Origin: Deltaproteobacteria bacterium
Lineage (GTDB): Bacteria > UBA10199 > JACPAL01 > GCA-016699445
Direction: 5' to 3'
NCBI GenBank assembly: GCA_016699445.1
Contig: CP064976.1
Span: 1,612,001 to 1,676,000 of the forward strand
DNA length: 64,000 nucleotides
Below the pieces are notes generated by a model. It had not been told where the DNA came from. It was given only the letters and a program-made list of their open reading frames with translations, and did not search any database. Within the stretch, counting starts at the first letter, position 1; every line of letters begins with the position of its first letter. Position numbers and translations under genes: made by a program. Below are positions 17,850 to 26,716 of the stretch, piece by piece.

Positions 17850-18743
17850 ATGTTTCAAGGAATGTTTCAAGGGTCAGCCGTAGCACTTGTCACTCCGTTT
17901 AAAAATGGAGAAATTGACGAAAAAACTCTTCGAGATTTGGTGGAGTGGCATATTGCTGAAGGAACGGATGTTATTGTTCCGTGTGGAACCACCGGTGAAT
18001 CGGCGACCATCAATTATGAAGAGCATGATCGCGTGATTAAAATAGTGGTCGATCAAGTTAAAAAAAGAATTCCGGTTCTCGCAGGTACAGGCTCGAATGC
18101 GACTTCTGAAGCTATTGAAATGACCAAGCATGCCAAGGCTATTGGCGCTGATGGTTCGCTACAAGTCACACCTTATTACAATAAACCAACACAAGAAGGC
18201 CTCTACCGACATTTTAAAACGATTGCAGAGGCGGTTGATCTGCCGATGATGTTGTACAATGTGCCGGGTCGCACGAGTGTCAATATGTTGCCCGAAACTT
18301 CGGCGCGTTTGGCGTCCATCAAGAACATTATTGGAATCAAAGAAGCCTCCGGAAATTTGGACCAAGTGAAGAAAGTGATCGAGCTGTGCAAAAACGTCCG
18401 GCCTGATTTTCAAATCCTCTCGGGTGAAGACGCTCAGAATTTAGAAATTATCGAATTGGGCGGCGTCGGCATGATATCGGTCACAGCCAATGTGGTGCCG
18501 GGAAAACTCGCTCAAATGTGGGATCTCTATCGTGCGGGTAAAAAAGTTGAGGCGCAAAAAATTCACCAAGAACTTCAACCTCTCCATGCCGCGATGTTTT
18601 TTGAAACCAATCCCATTCCAGCCAAAACAGCTCTGTCTATGATGGGAAAAATTGGCCCCGAGATGCGCTTGCCATTATGTGAGATGGGGAAAGAAAATTC
18701 AGAGAGACTTAAAAAAGTATTACAGGAGTTTAAACTCGTATGA
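17850..18743 (+). CDS. dapA: 4-Hydroxy-tetrahydrodipicolinate synthase
   Basis: DapA condenses pyruvate with aspartate semialdehyde, the first committed step of the diaminopimelate pathway. Motifs: SAVALVTPFKNGEIDEKTL at the N-terminus, CGTTGESATI, YNVPGRTSVNM with the active-site Tyr and Arg, and IIGIKEASGNL with the Schiff-base Lys. The 297-residue length is normal. ATG 17850 is chosen because of the site TAGGAGAATTT; the frame is open upstream only because it crosses the palindromic repeat. The first residues, MFQGMFQG, come from a small duplication. It overlaps dapB by four bases. Confidence 0.96.
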   Translation: MFQGMFQGSAVALVTPFKNGEIDEKTLRDLVEWHIAEGTDVIVPCGTTGESATINYEEHDRVIKIVVDQVKKRIPVLAGTGSNATSEAIEMTKHAKAIGADGSLQVTPYYNKPTQEGLYRHFKTIAEAVDLPMMLYNVPGRTSVNMLPETSARLASIKNIIGIKEASGNLDQVKKVIELCKNVRPDFQILSGEDAQNLEIIELGGVGMISVTANVVPGKLAQMWDLYRAGKKVEAQKIHQELQPLHAAMFFETNPIPAKTALSMMGKIGPEMRLPLCEMGKENSERLKKVLQEFKLV

Positions 18744-19540
18744 CTAAAATTATTGTCACAGGTGCAGCAGGACGGATGGGACAGAGAATCATTGCGAATA
18801 TCTGTGCCGATAAAAATTTAAAATTAGTGGGTGCTGTGGAGCATGCAGGTCATGCGGCTTTAGGCAAAGATGCTGGGAGTCTTGCGGGTTGTGGAGACTG
18901 TGGTGTTCTTATCACGTCTGATTTAAGTGCTGCAGTGGCGTTAGGTGATGTCGTGATTGATTTTACAGCACCTTCAACCACAGTGCCTCATTTGGAGATT
19001 GTTGAAAAATTTAAAAAAGCCATTGTGATTGGTTCTACGGGTCATAATGAGGAACAAAAAAAGACGATTACTGACTATTCAAAAAAAATCCCTATTGTGA
19101 TGGCCTCTAATATGAGTGTGGGCGTGAATGTGATGTGGAAGATCATCGCCGATGCGGCCAAGCTTTTAGGCAATGCTTTTGATATCGAAGTGCTCGAAGC
19201 TCATCATAAGCTTAAAAAAGATGCCCCCAGTGGAACCGCGATGACCACCGCTGAAGTTTTGGCTCAAGCCACAGGTCGTGATTTGGCCAAAGATGCTGTC
19301 TATCATCGTGAAGGTTTGATTTGTGAGCGTAAGCCTAACGAAATTGGCATCCAAACGATTCGCGGTGGAGATGTTGTGGGTGATCATACGGTATTTTTCT
19401 TAGGAAATGGAGAACGATTAGAAGTCACTCACCGCGCGACATCACGAGATACATTTGCCATGGGCTCCATCCGAGCAGCGAAATGGTTGGTGGGAAAGGC
19501 TCCTGAGCTTTATCACATGAAAGATGTATTGGGACTTTAA
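18740..19540 (+). CDS. dapB: 4-Hydroxy-tetrahydrodipicolinate reductase
   Basis: DapB reduces the DapA product with NAD(P)H. The Rossmann nucleotide motif VTGAAGRMGQRI is at the N-terminus. GSTGHNEEQ and SNMSVGVNV follow, then the catalytic motif EAHHKLKKDAPSGTA with His-His-Lys, and the C-terminal RGGDVVGDHTVFF. The 266-residue length is typical. Its ATG overlaps the dapA stop (ATGA), so the two are coupled. With dapF, lysA and the unlinked dapL at 61.7 kb, the window holds every step from aspartate semialdehyde to lysine. Confidence 0.96.
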   Translation: MTKIIVTGAAGRMGQRIIANICADKNLKLVGAVEHAGHAALGKDAGSLAGCGDCGVLITSDLSAAVALGDVVIDFTAPSTTVPHLEIVEKFKKAIVIGSTGHNEEQKKTITDYSKKIPIVMASNMSVGVNVMWKIIADAAKLLGNAFDIEVLEAHHKLKKDAPSGTAMTTAEVLAQATGRDLAKDAVYHREGLICERKPNEIGIQTIRGGDVVGDHTVFFLGNGERLEVTHRATSRDTFAMGSIRAAKWLVGKAPELYHMKDVLGL

Positions 19541-19542
19541 AA

Positions 19543-21291
19543 ATGAAAATCTCAAAAAGTGTTTTTCTTGTCTTTTTTTGTATCTTTTTTTCAGCTTGCT
19601 CTAGTGTTTCGGTATCACCCGGGAGTGGTGGCTCTGGAGGAAGTGCTGGTACTGGAGGCACCTCTGGGACAGGTGGTTCTTCGGAAAATGTTGGAACTGT
19701 TGATATCAATCAAGACCGTTATGATATAGGTTCTCCTACTCTCTTTAATGTTTATTTTAGTCCTACTGGTAGTAGTGATAATGATGGGCTGACCCCAAGC
19801 ACCCCACTTCGCTATTTAAATTCTATCAAAAATTTTATTCGTACACGTGAAGGTGTCACCGATCGGGATGCAGTGCTGACTCTTTCTCGTACAGGTTATC
19901 AGATTAATTTAGCTCCAGGGACTTACTCTGATGAAGATACAGGGCATGTGATGGATAATATCCAAGGCACAGCTGAGTTTCCCATTATTATTAAATCCAG
20001 TTCAACAGCTCAAGGTGGTGATGCCATTGTTCAAACTGATTTAGAGTTTGATCATGTTAAGTATCTTTATCTGATGAATTTCACCATTTCTCGCCATGGT
20101 GATGCCCTTCATATCTCTCATTCAGACCATGTACTTGTCAGCAACATGATTCTCAATGGAGGTACTTATGATGGTCATGGTGCAGATTCTATTTCATCGG
20201 TAGCTCATGACATGTTTAAGGTGAACCAGGCTCAATATATTTTCTTTGAAGATAGTCTTGCTAGTGGTGCTGATGACAATGTGATGGATTGGGTTGCTGT
20301 TCAGGTGGGACATGTCGTGGGGAATACTATTCACAATTCCCATGACTGGTGTGGTTATGTCAAAGGCGGCTCTTCTTATATCGTCGTTGAAAACAATTTG
20401 ATCTATGATTGTTATAATGGCGGTTTTACTGCAGGCCAGGGAACTGGATTTGAATACATGGTAGCTCCGTGGCTCTTTTATGAAACCATGGATGTGAAAA
20501 TTATTAATAATGTGATTCATGATACTCATGGTGCTGGTTTAGGAGTGGCAGGTGGCTATAACACTCTATTAGCTTATAACACTCTTTATAAAGTTGGTGA
20601 TGATCTTCATGAATATGGTCGAGCTCAGGCTTTTGATATTGTTCATGGAGGTCGAGAATGTGATCACGACGGAGATTTGCTAGGTTATTGCAATACTAAT
20701 CTCAGTCAAGGGGGCTGGGGCCAGCCTTTCTCAAGTTCAAGTGAAGTTCATATACCGAGTAAAAATATTTTTATTTATAACAATATTGTCTACAACCCTG
20801 ATACTTATAATACCATCGATGCAGTTTTTAATGTGGATGCTCCTGTAACGACCAATGCTGATGATTCTAATATCCCATCACCATCTATTGTTGATTCCAA
20901 TTTGGTAATTAAAGGTAATTTTATTTATGCCAATCCTTGGCCGGGACATGAATCAAGTCTCTTTTCCCATGCTGAAGGGTGTGCTACTTCCAATACGACA
21001 TGTAATGCCACACTGGTGAATGCTAACAATAGTATCAATGCGGCTGTGCCACAATTTCAATCGCTAGATCCCGATAATACACATTTTCTCAAGCCCACAG
21101 CTTCTGGAAATATTTTTTCAGTAACAACCTATTCCCCGCCTGATTTTGCTTGGTTGGATGTCCCCAGTCTTAATGAGACAGCTACAACACGGACGCCTTC
21201 TGCTGGAAATCTCTCTAATACTATTTTGGTAGATAAGAGTGGAAATGCTAGAACAGGTTCAAGTATCCCCGGAGCTTATTCAGAACCTTAA
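19543..21291 (+). CDS. Lipoprotein with right-handed parallel beta-helix
   Basis: The protein has a lipoprotein signal (VFFCIFFSACSS, lipobox before Cys at about residue 19). A low-complexity linker of Gly, Ser and Thr covers residues 25-50. A beta-helix domain then shows repeated strands of the form NMILNGG, NNLIYDCYNGGF, NNVIHDTHGAGLG and YNNIVYNPDT, as in pectate-lyase-like and Pbl proteins (residues about 55-480). SPTGSSDNDGLTPSTPLRYL near the start of the domain is common in secreted polysaccharide-binding or -cleaving beta-helix proteins. It starts two bases after dapB and so may be transcribed with the lysine operon, though the function is unrelated. Substrate and catalytic residues cannot be assigned. 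Confidence 0.75.
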   Translation: MKISKSVFLVFFCIFFSACSSVSVSPGSGGSGGSAGTGGTSGTGGSSENVGTVDINQDRYDIGSPTLFNVYFSPTGSSDNDGLTPSTPLRYLNSIKNFIRTREGVTDRDAVLTLSRTGYQINLAPGTYSDEDTGHVMDNIQGTAEFPIIIKSSSTAQGGDAIVQTDLEFDHVKYLYLMNFTISRHGDALHISHSDHVLVSNMILNGGTYDGHGADSISSVAHDMFKVNQAQYIFFEDSLASGADDNVMDWVAVQVGHVVGNTIHNSHDWCGYVKGGSSYIVVENNLIYDCYNGGFTAGQGTGFEYMVAPWLFYETMDVKIINNVIHDTHGAGLGVAGGYNTLLAYNTLYKVGDDLHEYGRAQAFDIVHGGRECDHDGDLLGYCNTNLSQGGWGQPFSSSSEVHIPSKNIFIYNNIVYNPDTYNTIDAVFNVDAPVTTNADDSNIPSPSIVDSNLVIKGNFIYANPWPGHESSLFSHAEGCATSNTTCNATLVNANNSINAAVPQFQSLDPDNTHFLKPTASGNIFSVTTYSPPDFAWLDVPSLNETATTRTPSAGNLSNTILVDKSGNARTGSSIPGAYSEP

Positions 21292-21304
21292 AGGGAAAAT
21301 TTTT

Positions 21305-21880
21305 ATGGCAAAAATACTTCAGGTCGAGCCGACCCCTAATCCCATGTCTTACAAAGCCACAGTGGATCAAACCCTCGCTACAGGCAATGGTCGTCATTAT
21401 GCCAAAAAAGAAGATGCTTGGGATAATCCGGTGGCTACAAAGATATTTGATATTCATGGAGTGCAGTCCGTATTTTTTATGGAAAATTTTGTGACAGTCA
21501 CCAAGACACCTGCCGGGATTCGGGATTTTATTTTTTTCCGTTTACAAGAAATTCTCATGGAAGCTCGTGACATTGTTCCGGTGAAAGGTGATGGGGATGA
21601 GTCTAAACCTTTGGCAGAGATCAAACCTTCGGATTACCAACAGATGTCGCATGAGGAAAAATTGAAGACGATTAATCAAGTGATCGATGCGACGATTCGT
21701 CCAGGTCTTGCGCGCGATGGGGGAGGGTTGGAAATTATTGAGCTGGTCGAAAATGTTTTGCGCGTGAAATACCAAGGTGCTTGTGGAAGCTGTCCGAGCT
21801 CTACTTCTGCGACTCTTCACTACATCTCCAGCATGCTTCAAAACCGTGTAAGCCCTGATTTGATGGTGCAGATTGGATAA
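21305..21880 (+). CDS. NifU-like iron-sulfur scaffold protein (Nfu)
   Basis: Nfu proteins carry [4Fe-4S] clusters to target enzymes. The 191-residue protein has an N-terminal Nfu_N domain (QVEPTPNPMSYKATVDQTL, GVQSVFFMENFVTVTK) and a C-terminal NifU domain with the cluster-binding pair CGSCP in KYQGACGSCPSSTSATLHYI. RPGLARDGGGLEII is also typical. ATG 21305 is chosen for its conserved N-terminus and the upstream AAAGGGAAAA site; a longer frame from 21239 overlaps the lipoprotein gene end and is unlikely. It lies 13 bases after the lipoprotein gene and three bases before cstA. Confidence 0.9.
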   Translation: MAKILQVEPTPNPMSYKATVDQTLATGNGRHYAKKEDAWDNPVATKIFDIHGVQSVFFMENFVTVTKTPAGIRDFIFFRLQEILMEARDIVPVKGDGDESKPLAEIKPSDYQQMSHEEKLKTINQVIDATIRPGLARDGGGLEIIELVENVLRVKYQGACGSCPSSTSATLHYISSMLQNRVSPDLMVQIG

Positions 21881-21883
21881 TCT

Positions 21884-23662
21884 ATGAATGCACTTCCCAT
21901 TGTCATTGGAAGTCTTTGTTTTTTTATAATCGCCTATCGCTATTATTCGGGATTTATCGCCGCCAAAGTTTTGGCTCTCGATGACTCTCGCAAAACTCCT
22001 GCTCATACAGAATATGACGGGCAAAATTATTATCCGACTAACAAGTGGGTGCTCTTTGGTCATCATTTTGCGGCGATCACAGGAGCGGGTCCACTCATTG
22101 GGCCTGTGTTGGCCACACAGTTTGGATTTTTGCCGGGGCTTCTGTGGCTTTTAATAGGTGTTGTTGTGGGTGGAGCGGTTCATGATTTTATTATTTTAAC
22201 GGCTTCGATTCGTCATCGAGGTCGTTCGCTAGCTCAATTAGCAAAAGAATATTTAGGACCTGTGGCGGGCATTGTGTGTTCGATTGCTGTTTTGTTTATT
22301 ATTGTCATCGCACTTTCAGGTTTAGGCTTGGCGGTTGTGAATGCTCTTCATGACAGCCCTTGGGGGACGTTTACGATTGCCGCATCGATTCCTTTGGCTT
22401 TTGCCATGGGGATTTACACGTATAAAATCCGTAAAGGAAAAATTACTGAAGCCACGGTTGTGGGTGTTGCTGGGCTTTTGGCCGCGGTGATTTTTGGAAA
22501 ATATGTTCCTGAAACCTCGTGGGGTCTTTATTTTAATTTATCCAAAAATGGCATTACGGCTGCTATTGCCATTTATGGTTTTGTCGCCAGCATTCTTCCC
22601 GTGTGGTTGCTCTTGTGTCCGCGGGATTATTTATCGTCTTATATGAAGCTCGGGACGATCGCGTTTTTGGCGATCGCCGTTGTCGTTGTTCATCCAGATT
22701 TAAAAATGGCACCCGTCACTGAGTTTATTCACGGGGGTGGCCCCATTGTGCCCGGCAAGCTCTATCCGTTTATGTTCATCACCATTGCGTGTGGTGCTAT
22801 TTCTGGATTTCACTCTCTCGTGGCTTCGGGAACCACTCCCAAGATGTTGGCTCTTGAGAGCCATGCGAGGCCGATTGGCTATGGGGCGATGTTGATTGAG
22901 AGTTTTGTGGGGATCATGGCGTTGATTGCTGCATCGTCACTTTTTCCAGGAGATTATTTTGCGATCAATGTGAGTATAGAAAAGTTTGCACATTTAGGGA
23001 TGGAAGCGGTGAATCTGACGGACCTGTCTTTGCAGGTGGGTGAGACGATTGTGGCACGGCCGGGAGGAGCTGTGTCATTGGCTGTCGGAATGGCTCAGAT
23101 TTTTTCGTCGATACCAGGCATGAGGCATTTGATGTCGTACTGGTACCATTTTGCCATTATGTTTGAGGCTCTTTTTATTTTGACGACAATCGATACGGGG
23201 ACTCGTGTGGGTCGTTTTGTGATGCAGGAATTCTTATCGCATTTCGACAAACGTTTTGAAAAAACAGATTGGCTTCCGGGAGCTTTGATTTCGTCGTTTC
23301 TGATTGTGGGTGGTTGGAGTTATTTTATTTACACGGGAAGCATTCAAACCATCTGGCCCATGTTTGGGATTTCCAATCAACTTTTAGCCGCCATCGCCTT
23401 ATGTATTGGGACGACGTTCTTGTTAGAAAATGGAAAGAAAAAATATATTTGGGTGACGATGATCCCTTTGGTTTTTGTGGCTGTGACGACTTTGTTTGCG
23501 GGCTTTGAAAGTGTGAGAGATAATTTTTACCCTCTCACAGTATCATCAGAACCCGGAAAAGCCATGCAGGGTTGGGTGGATATCGTCCTGACAGTGATGA
23601 TCATGATCATGGCCTTGATCATGATCGGGGCGTCGTTGAGGAAGTGGAAAAAGTTGTTATAA
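21884..23662 (+). CDS. cstA: CstA-family carbon starvation / pyruvate transporter
   Basis: This integral inner-membrane protein of 592 residues has about 15-16 hydrophobic helices. CstA proteins import pyruvate or peptides under carbon limitation. Family signatures are present: GHHFAAITGAGPLIGPVLA near residue 60, GGAVHDFIILTASIRHRGRSL, PRDYLSSYMKLG, and GFHSLVASGTTPKML. The length is nearer the short CstA type than the 700-residue E. coli protein. It starts three bases after the nfu stop and may be co-transcribed. No regulatory site is visible. Confidence 0.92.
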   Translation: MNALPIVIGSLCFFIIAYRYYSGFIAAKVLALDDSRKTPAHTEYDGQNYYPTNKWVLFGHHFAAITGAGPLIGPVLATQFGFLPGLLWLLIGVVVGGAVHDFIILTASIRHRGRSLAQLAKEYLGPVAGIVCSIAVLFIIVIALSGLGLAVVNALHDSPWGTFTIAASIPLAFAMGIYTYKIRKGKITEATVVGVAGLLAAVIFGKYVPETSWGLYFNLSKNGITAAIAIYGFVASILPVWLLLCPRDYLSSYMKLGTIAFLAIAVVVVHPDLKMAPVTEFIHGGGPIVPGKLYPFMFITIACGAISGFHSLVASGTTPKMLALESHARPIGYGAMLIESFVGIMALIAASSLFPGDYFAINVSIEKFAHLGMEAVNLTDLSLQVGETIVARPGGAVSLAVGMAQIFSSIPGMRHLMSYWYHFAIMFEALFILTTIDTGTRVGRFVMQEFLSHFDKRFEKTDWLPGALISSFLIVGGWSYFIYTGSIQTIWPMFGISNQLLAAIALCIGTTFLLENGKKKYIWVTMIPLVFVAVTTLFAGFESVRDNFYPLTVSSEPGKAMQGWVDIVLTVMIMIMALIMIGASLRKWKKLL

Positions 23663-23680
23663 CTTTTTGACTTTGCCGGG

Positions 23681-23709
23681 TTGGCATTATTGGTTTGCTC
23701 AGTTATCAT
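23681..23709 (+). promoter_or_regulatory. Promoter of the universal stress protein gene, predicted leaderless
   Basis: TTGGCA (23681-23686), a 17-base spacer and TATCAT (23704-23709) form a good sigma70 promoter. Only six bases separate the -10 box from ATG 23716, so the expected start site is the A of the ATG. No ribosome-binding site precedes the start codon. Confidence 0.5.
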
Positions 23710-23715
23710 AGCTTT

Positions 23716-24792
23716 ATGCCGTACTACCGACTCTCACGTTATTCTTCTCAAACCGATGTTTCATCGTCTCGGCCGGTGGAACCTATCGAGAAAGTATCTT
23801 CAGCTCTGCCGCATGAAATTCCTCAGATTACTTATGCAAAATCCCCTGTTGTGAGAATGACAACTCCAGACAGTTTGGTGCAAAAAGATACGTTTACTTT
23901 TGAGCCCAGCACCACACCCGCATTTTTGGAGCCTTACGAGCAGTTGCGCACTCAGTGGAGTCCTTATGAGAAACAAATGCTCTCTTCTTCACCATTGAAA
24001 ATTTTGATTGGGTACGAAGGTGTTTTTTCAGAACGCTCTTTGGCTTTAGGTTTTGCTTGGGCGCGACGTTATCATGCTCAGGTGTTGGTGGTGAATGTTC
24101 TCGAAGGAGCGAAGCTTTCCAGTGCCAAAGAAATTGAAATGTTGGAATCCATTCAGAGTGTGTTGGAAAAGCAGACGGAAAATTCTTATTTTAAAACGTA
24201 TCCACCTAAAGTTTTATTAAAGACCTCACCAAAAATTTCTGAAGGTCTTGTTCAAGTAGCACAAGATCAGCATGCATCGATGATTGTGCTAGCCACTCAT
24301 GGCAAAACAGAAGAAGAAAAATTGCGCCATGGGAGTGTGGCTGAAGAGGTTTTGAAAAATGCTCCATGTCCTGTTTTGATTGGTCATGAAGGGATGAATG
24401 TCTTTCATCCTCAAGTGATTGTGGCTCCGATTGATTTTTCACCTTTTACGTACCGAGCCATTGCTCACAGTATTATTTTATCAAAAGATTTTGGATCGCA
24501 TTTATATCTCTTCCATACAAGTCAGGATAAGGCTCAACACCAACAAGACAAGCTAGGTTTGGAAAATTTGATGGTTCAAATGAATTGGCAGCACATTGAT
24601 CATGAGCTGGTTGTTGAGAGTGGAAATGTGGTGAACGGGATGATTGATTTTTGTGCCACACACAAAGCCGATCTGATTGTCGTTGGCACTCATCGAGTGG
24701 ATTACGATAAGCATACGTACGCCAATAGCCTCGTTTCACAATTGATCGAACGCGCTCCTTGTCCGGTGCTGGTGGTGCATCCGGAAGTGTGA
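23716..24792 (+). CDS. Tandem universal stress protein (two UspA domains)
   Basis: A 358-residue protein with a polar N-terminal extension of about 90 residues and then two UspA domains. Domain 1 starts LKILIGYEGVFSERSLALGF and ends with the nucleotide-loop-like HGSVAEEVLKNAPCPVLI. Domain 2 starts VIVAPIDFSPFTYRAIAHSI and ends SLVSQLIERAPCPVLVVHP. Loops such as LATHGKTEEEKLRHGSVAEE resemble the ATP-binding G-2X-G-9X-G(S/T) motif in partly degenerate form. Usp proteins help survive starvation and oxidative stress. ATG 23716 fits the leaderless promoter better than an upstream TTG at 23695. It ends convergent with the next gene, eight bases away. Confidence 0.88.
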   Translation: MPYYRLSRYSSQTDVSSSRPVEPIEKVSSALPHEIPQITYAKSPVVRMTTPDSLVQKDTFTFEPSTTPAFLEPYEQLRTQWSPYEKQMLSSSPLKILIGYEGVFSERSLALGFAWARRYHAQVLVVNVLEGAKLSSAKEIEMLESIQSVLEKQTENSYFKTYPPKVLLKTSPKISEGLVQVAQDQHASMIVLATHGKTEEEKLRHGSVAEEVLKNAPCPVLIGHEGMNVFHPQVIVAPIDFSPFTYRAIAHSIILSKDFGSHLYLFHTSQDKAQHQQDKLGLENLMVQMNWQHIDHELVVESGNVVNGMIDFCATHKADLIVVGTHRVDYDKHTYANSLVSQLIERAPCPVLVVHPEV

Positions 24793-24799
24793 GAGTGAG

Positions 24800-26620
24800 T
24801 TAGGCACTTCGACGGCGAAGGACGGCTTTTAATCCCAATCGTACGAGATATGAAAATCCTAGTGTAAGCCCATCATACCATCGAAATCGAGTGGGTGTAT
24901 TGGCCCATGGCAAACGTGTTGTTGAAAGCATGTGCGCTTTTGTCGCTTCGTCATCTCTTCTCACTGATCCATCAGGATTAATGCGCATTCTCATCGCGTT
25001 TTCATGAGGATCAGGTGTTATAAGAGGTGTCGGAACAACAGGTTGTTTCGGTATGGCAGGGAGAGCCGGCATGGCATTAGTGAGTGGAGCAAGTCCTACT
25101 GGTGGCATTGTGGGTTGTCTTGGAGGCATGGGATTAAAATCGGCTGCGCGTCGTGCTGCCCGGAGGGGTGCTGTGCCTACTTTTGCAGCTCTTGCTGCAG
25201 CTAAAGCCTGATCTGCACTTAGAGGTGACACCGTCGGCACGCGTGATGTGTCTCCTTCATCAATATAAGTATCAGCTCCCCCTCTGGCTAAATCTCCAAA
25301 TTGAATAGTAGTTTCTCCTTCTCGAGTATTTCTGTATTCTTCAAGCTGATAGGTACCGGTATGGGGATCAACTTTTAAAATATAACGTCTAGCATTTTTG
25401 GGGTCGCCATCAGGGCAGACGATGAGGAGATCCTCATTAAAAATATTATGATAGCCACTTGTTAAAGGAGATCCCTCGGGGCTTGTTGTATGGTTTTGAA
25501 TGGAAATCGTAGCAGGGTCATCGGGAGTAAGCATTACCAAAACTTGGAGTGTGTTGTGATTTGTTGGTTGTATTTGTAGGTAAGGGACTTGATGGATATC
25601 AATGGTGGTGCCATGGCGAGTGATTTCAACATCACGACCATTTGTCTGGTCCCACTCATGCACGAGACCATTCGTACGGGTTTTTATCAGTGTTCTTCCA
25701 GCACGTATTTCACTGGCAACACTTTTTTCACTATTACCCATTTGGACTACTCTACCATTATTAGCTATTAGAGGTTGAAAGTATCCATTATTGCTCACCC
25801 AGCTTTGATTAGGGCCTGCCATATCTCTTACCCAGATATTCTGACCATTCCTATCAATAACATTTAAGAAAGCGAGGTGAGCTGCTTTAACTCCATGAAC
25901 ATGAGCTCCTACGATGATGTGACTTCCGGAAGTTCCTAAGTAAGTAGGTTTTGCACGATCTACTGAAACAGATTCTAAAGCGAGGACGGGAGTATTTTTA
26001 CCCTCCAGTCGTCTAGTATCTGCGGTTTGGATAATATGGTTGAATTCTGCGTCTCCCAGAAGCTTTAAACCGCGGACTCGATCGCCTGTTTCAGCGTTAT
26101 GATAAGTGACTGCGTAGCGGAAAAATTCTGTGTCTCTAATTACCAGTAGAATAACATCGTGTTGGTGAATGACTTCAGTGTCACCTAAATTGAGGGTCGG
26201 CGTGTTTGGGTCATCATGTCTGTATAGCATTTGCTCGTCAGAATCATACAGGACAGTATGTTTTATTATTAAATCTTTGCCAGCTTGGTTCAATGGATTT
26301 GTTTTAACTTGAACTCGGTCATGAGGGGCTGGTGCGATTGTAAATAACGGTGTGCCTCCAAAAAGAAGTATTGTCTCATCGCTACTAATAGTAAAAAGTC
26401 CACCTGACGTTTTTGTTGTTGAGCCCGCTGAGGATGTTACCAAAACGGTTTCGTCGACTAGTGTTGAAGCTCCTTCATCGGGTTGGCCAACCCGCCCCGC
26501 CGCCGCAGGAACTCTCACTGTGCTATCTTCCGGATTTCTACCAAAACCTCCAGGTCCTTTATCGTAAGGCCCTAAAAAAGCTCCTGGTAAACCACCACTC
26601 ATCACATTAAATCTCAACAT
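24800..26620 (-). CDS. Large protein of unknown function with possible degenerate FHA-like repeats
   Basis: I do not recognise this 606-residue protein as a named family. The first 400 residues are rich in beta strands and look repetitive. One stretch (HIIVGAHVHGVKAAHLAFLN, then IWVRDMAGPNQSWVSNNGYF) follows the spacing of an FHA domain: conserved His, a strand ending in Asp, then a Ser/Asn-Gly pair. A second, weaker one precedes it. Residues 450-540 are Pro/Ala-rich and probably disordered. The C-terminal 30 residues (FSYLVRLGLKAVLRR) form an amphipathic basic helix that could touch membrane. A strong ribosome site (AAGGAGAACGT) supports ATG 26620. The FHA reading is an inference; it would fit the protein kinases elsewhere in this window. 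Confidence 0.6.
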   Translation of the reverse strand: MLRFNVMSGGLPGAFLGPYDKGPGGFGRNPEDSTVRVPAAAGRVGQPDEGASTLVDETVLVTSSAGSTTKTSGGLFTISSDETILLFGGTPLFTIAPAPHDRVQVKTNPLNQAGKDLIIKHTVLYDSDEQMLYRHDDPNTPTLNLGDTEVIHQHDVILLVIRDTEFFRYAVTYHNAETGDRVRGLKLLGDAEFNHIIQTADTRRLEGKNTPVLALESVSVDRAKPTYLGTSGSHIIVGAHVHGVKAAHLAFLNVIDRNGQNIWVRDMAGPNQSWVSNNGYFQPLIANNGRVVQMGNSEKSVASEIRAGRTLIKTRTNGLVHEWDQTNGRDVEITRHGTTIDIHQVPYLQIQPTNHNTLQVLVMLTPDDPATISIQNHTTSPEGSPLTSGYHNIFNEDLLIVCPDGDPKNARRYILKVDPHTGTYQLEEYRNTREGETTIQFGDLARGGADTYIDEGDTSRVPTVSPLSADQALAAARAAKVGTAPLRAARRAADFNPMPPRQPTMPPVGLAPLTNAMPALPAIPKQPVVPTPLITPDPHENAMRMRINPDGSVRRDDEATKAHMLSTTRLPWANTPTRFRWYDGLTLGFSYLVRLGLKAVLRRRSA

Positions 26621-26680
26621 ACGTTCTCCTTACGCTTTTAAAATAAGCGCAGACTTATTATCGTCATTTTGGCAAAAAAG

Positions 26681-26710
26681 TTGCCCCCTTCTTCAAAAAA
26701 AACACATACT
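26681..26710 (+). promoter_or_regulatory. Candidate leaderless promoter of the CoA-transferase gene
   Basis: TTGCCC (26681-26686) and CATACT (26705-26710) are spaced by 18 bases. The -10 box is followed after six bases by ATG 26717, the same geometry as the universal stress protein promoter. There is no ribosome-binding site before the ATG. Confidence 0.4.
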
Positions 26711-26716
26711 CCCTCC

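Noticed and set aside
19618..19690. A GGTGGCTCTGG-type repetitive stretch that could be taken for a CRISPR or tandem repeat.
   Set aside because: It is the coding sequence of a Gly/Ser/Thr linker in the lipoprotein, with irregular units and no spacer pattern.
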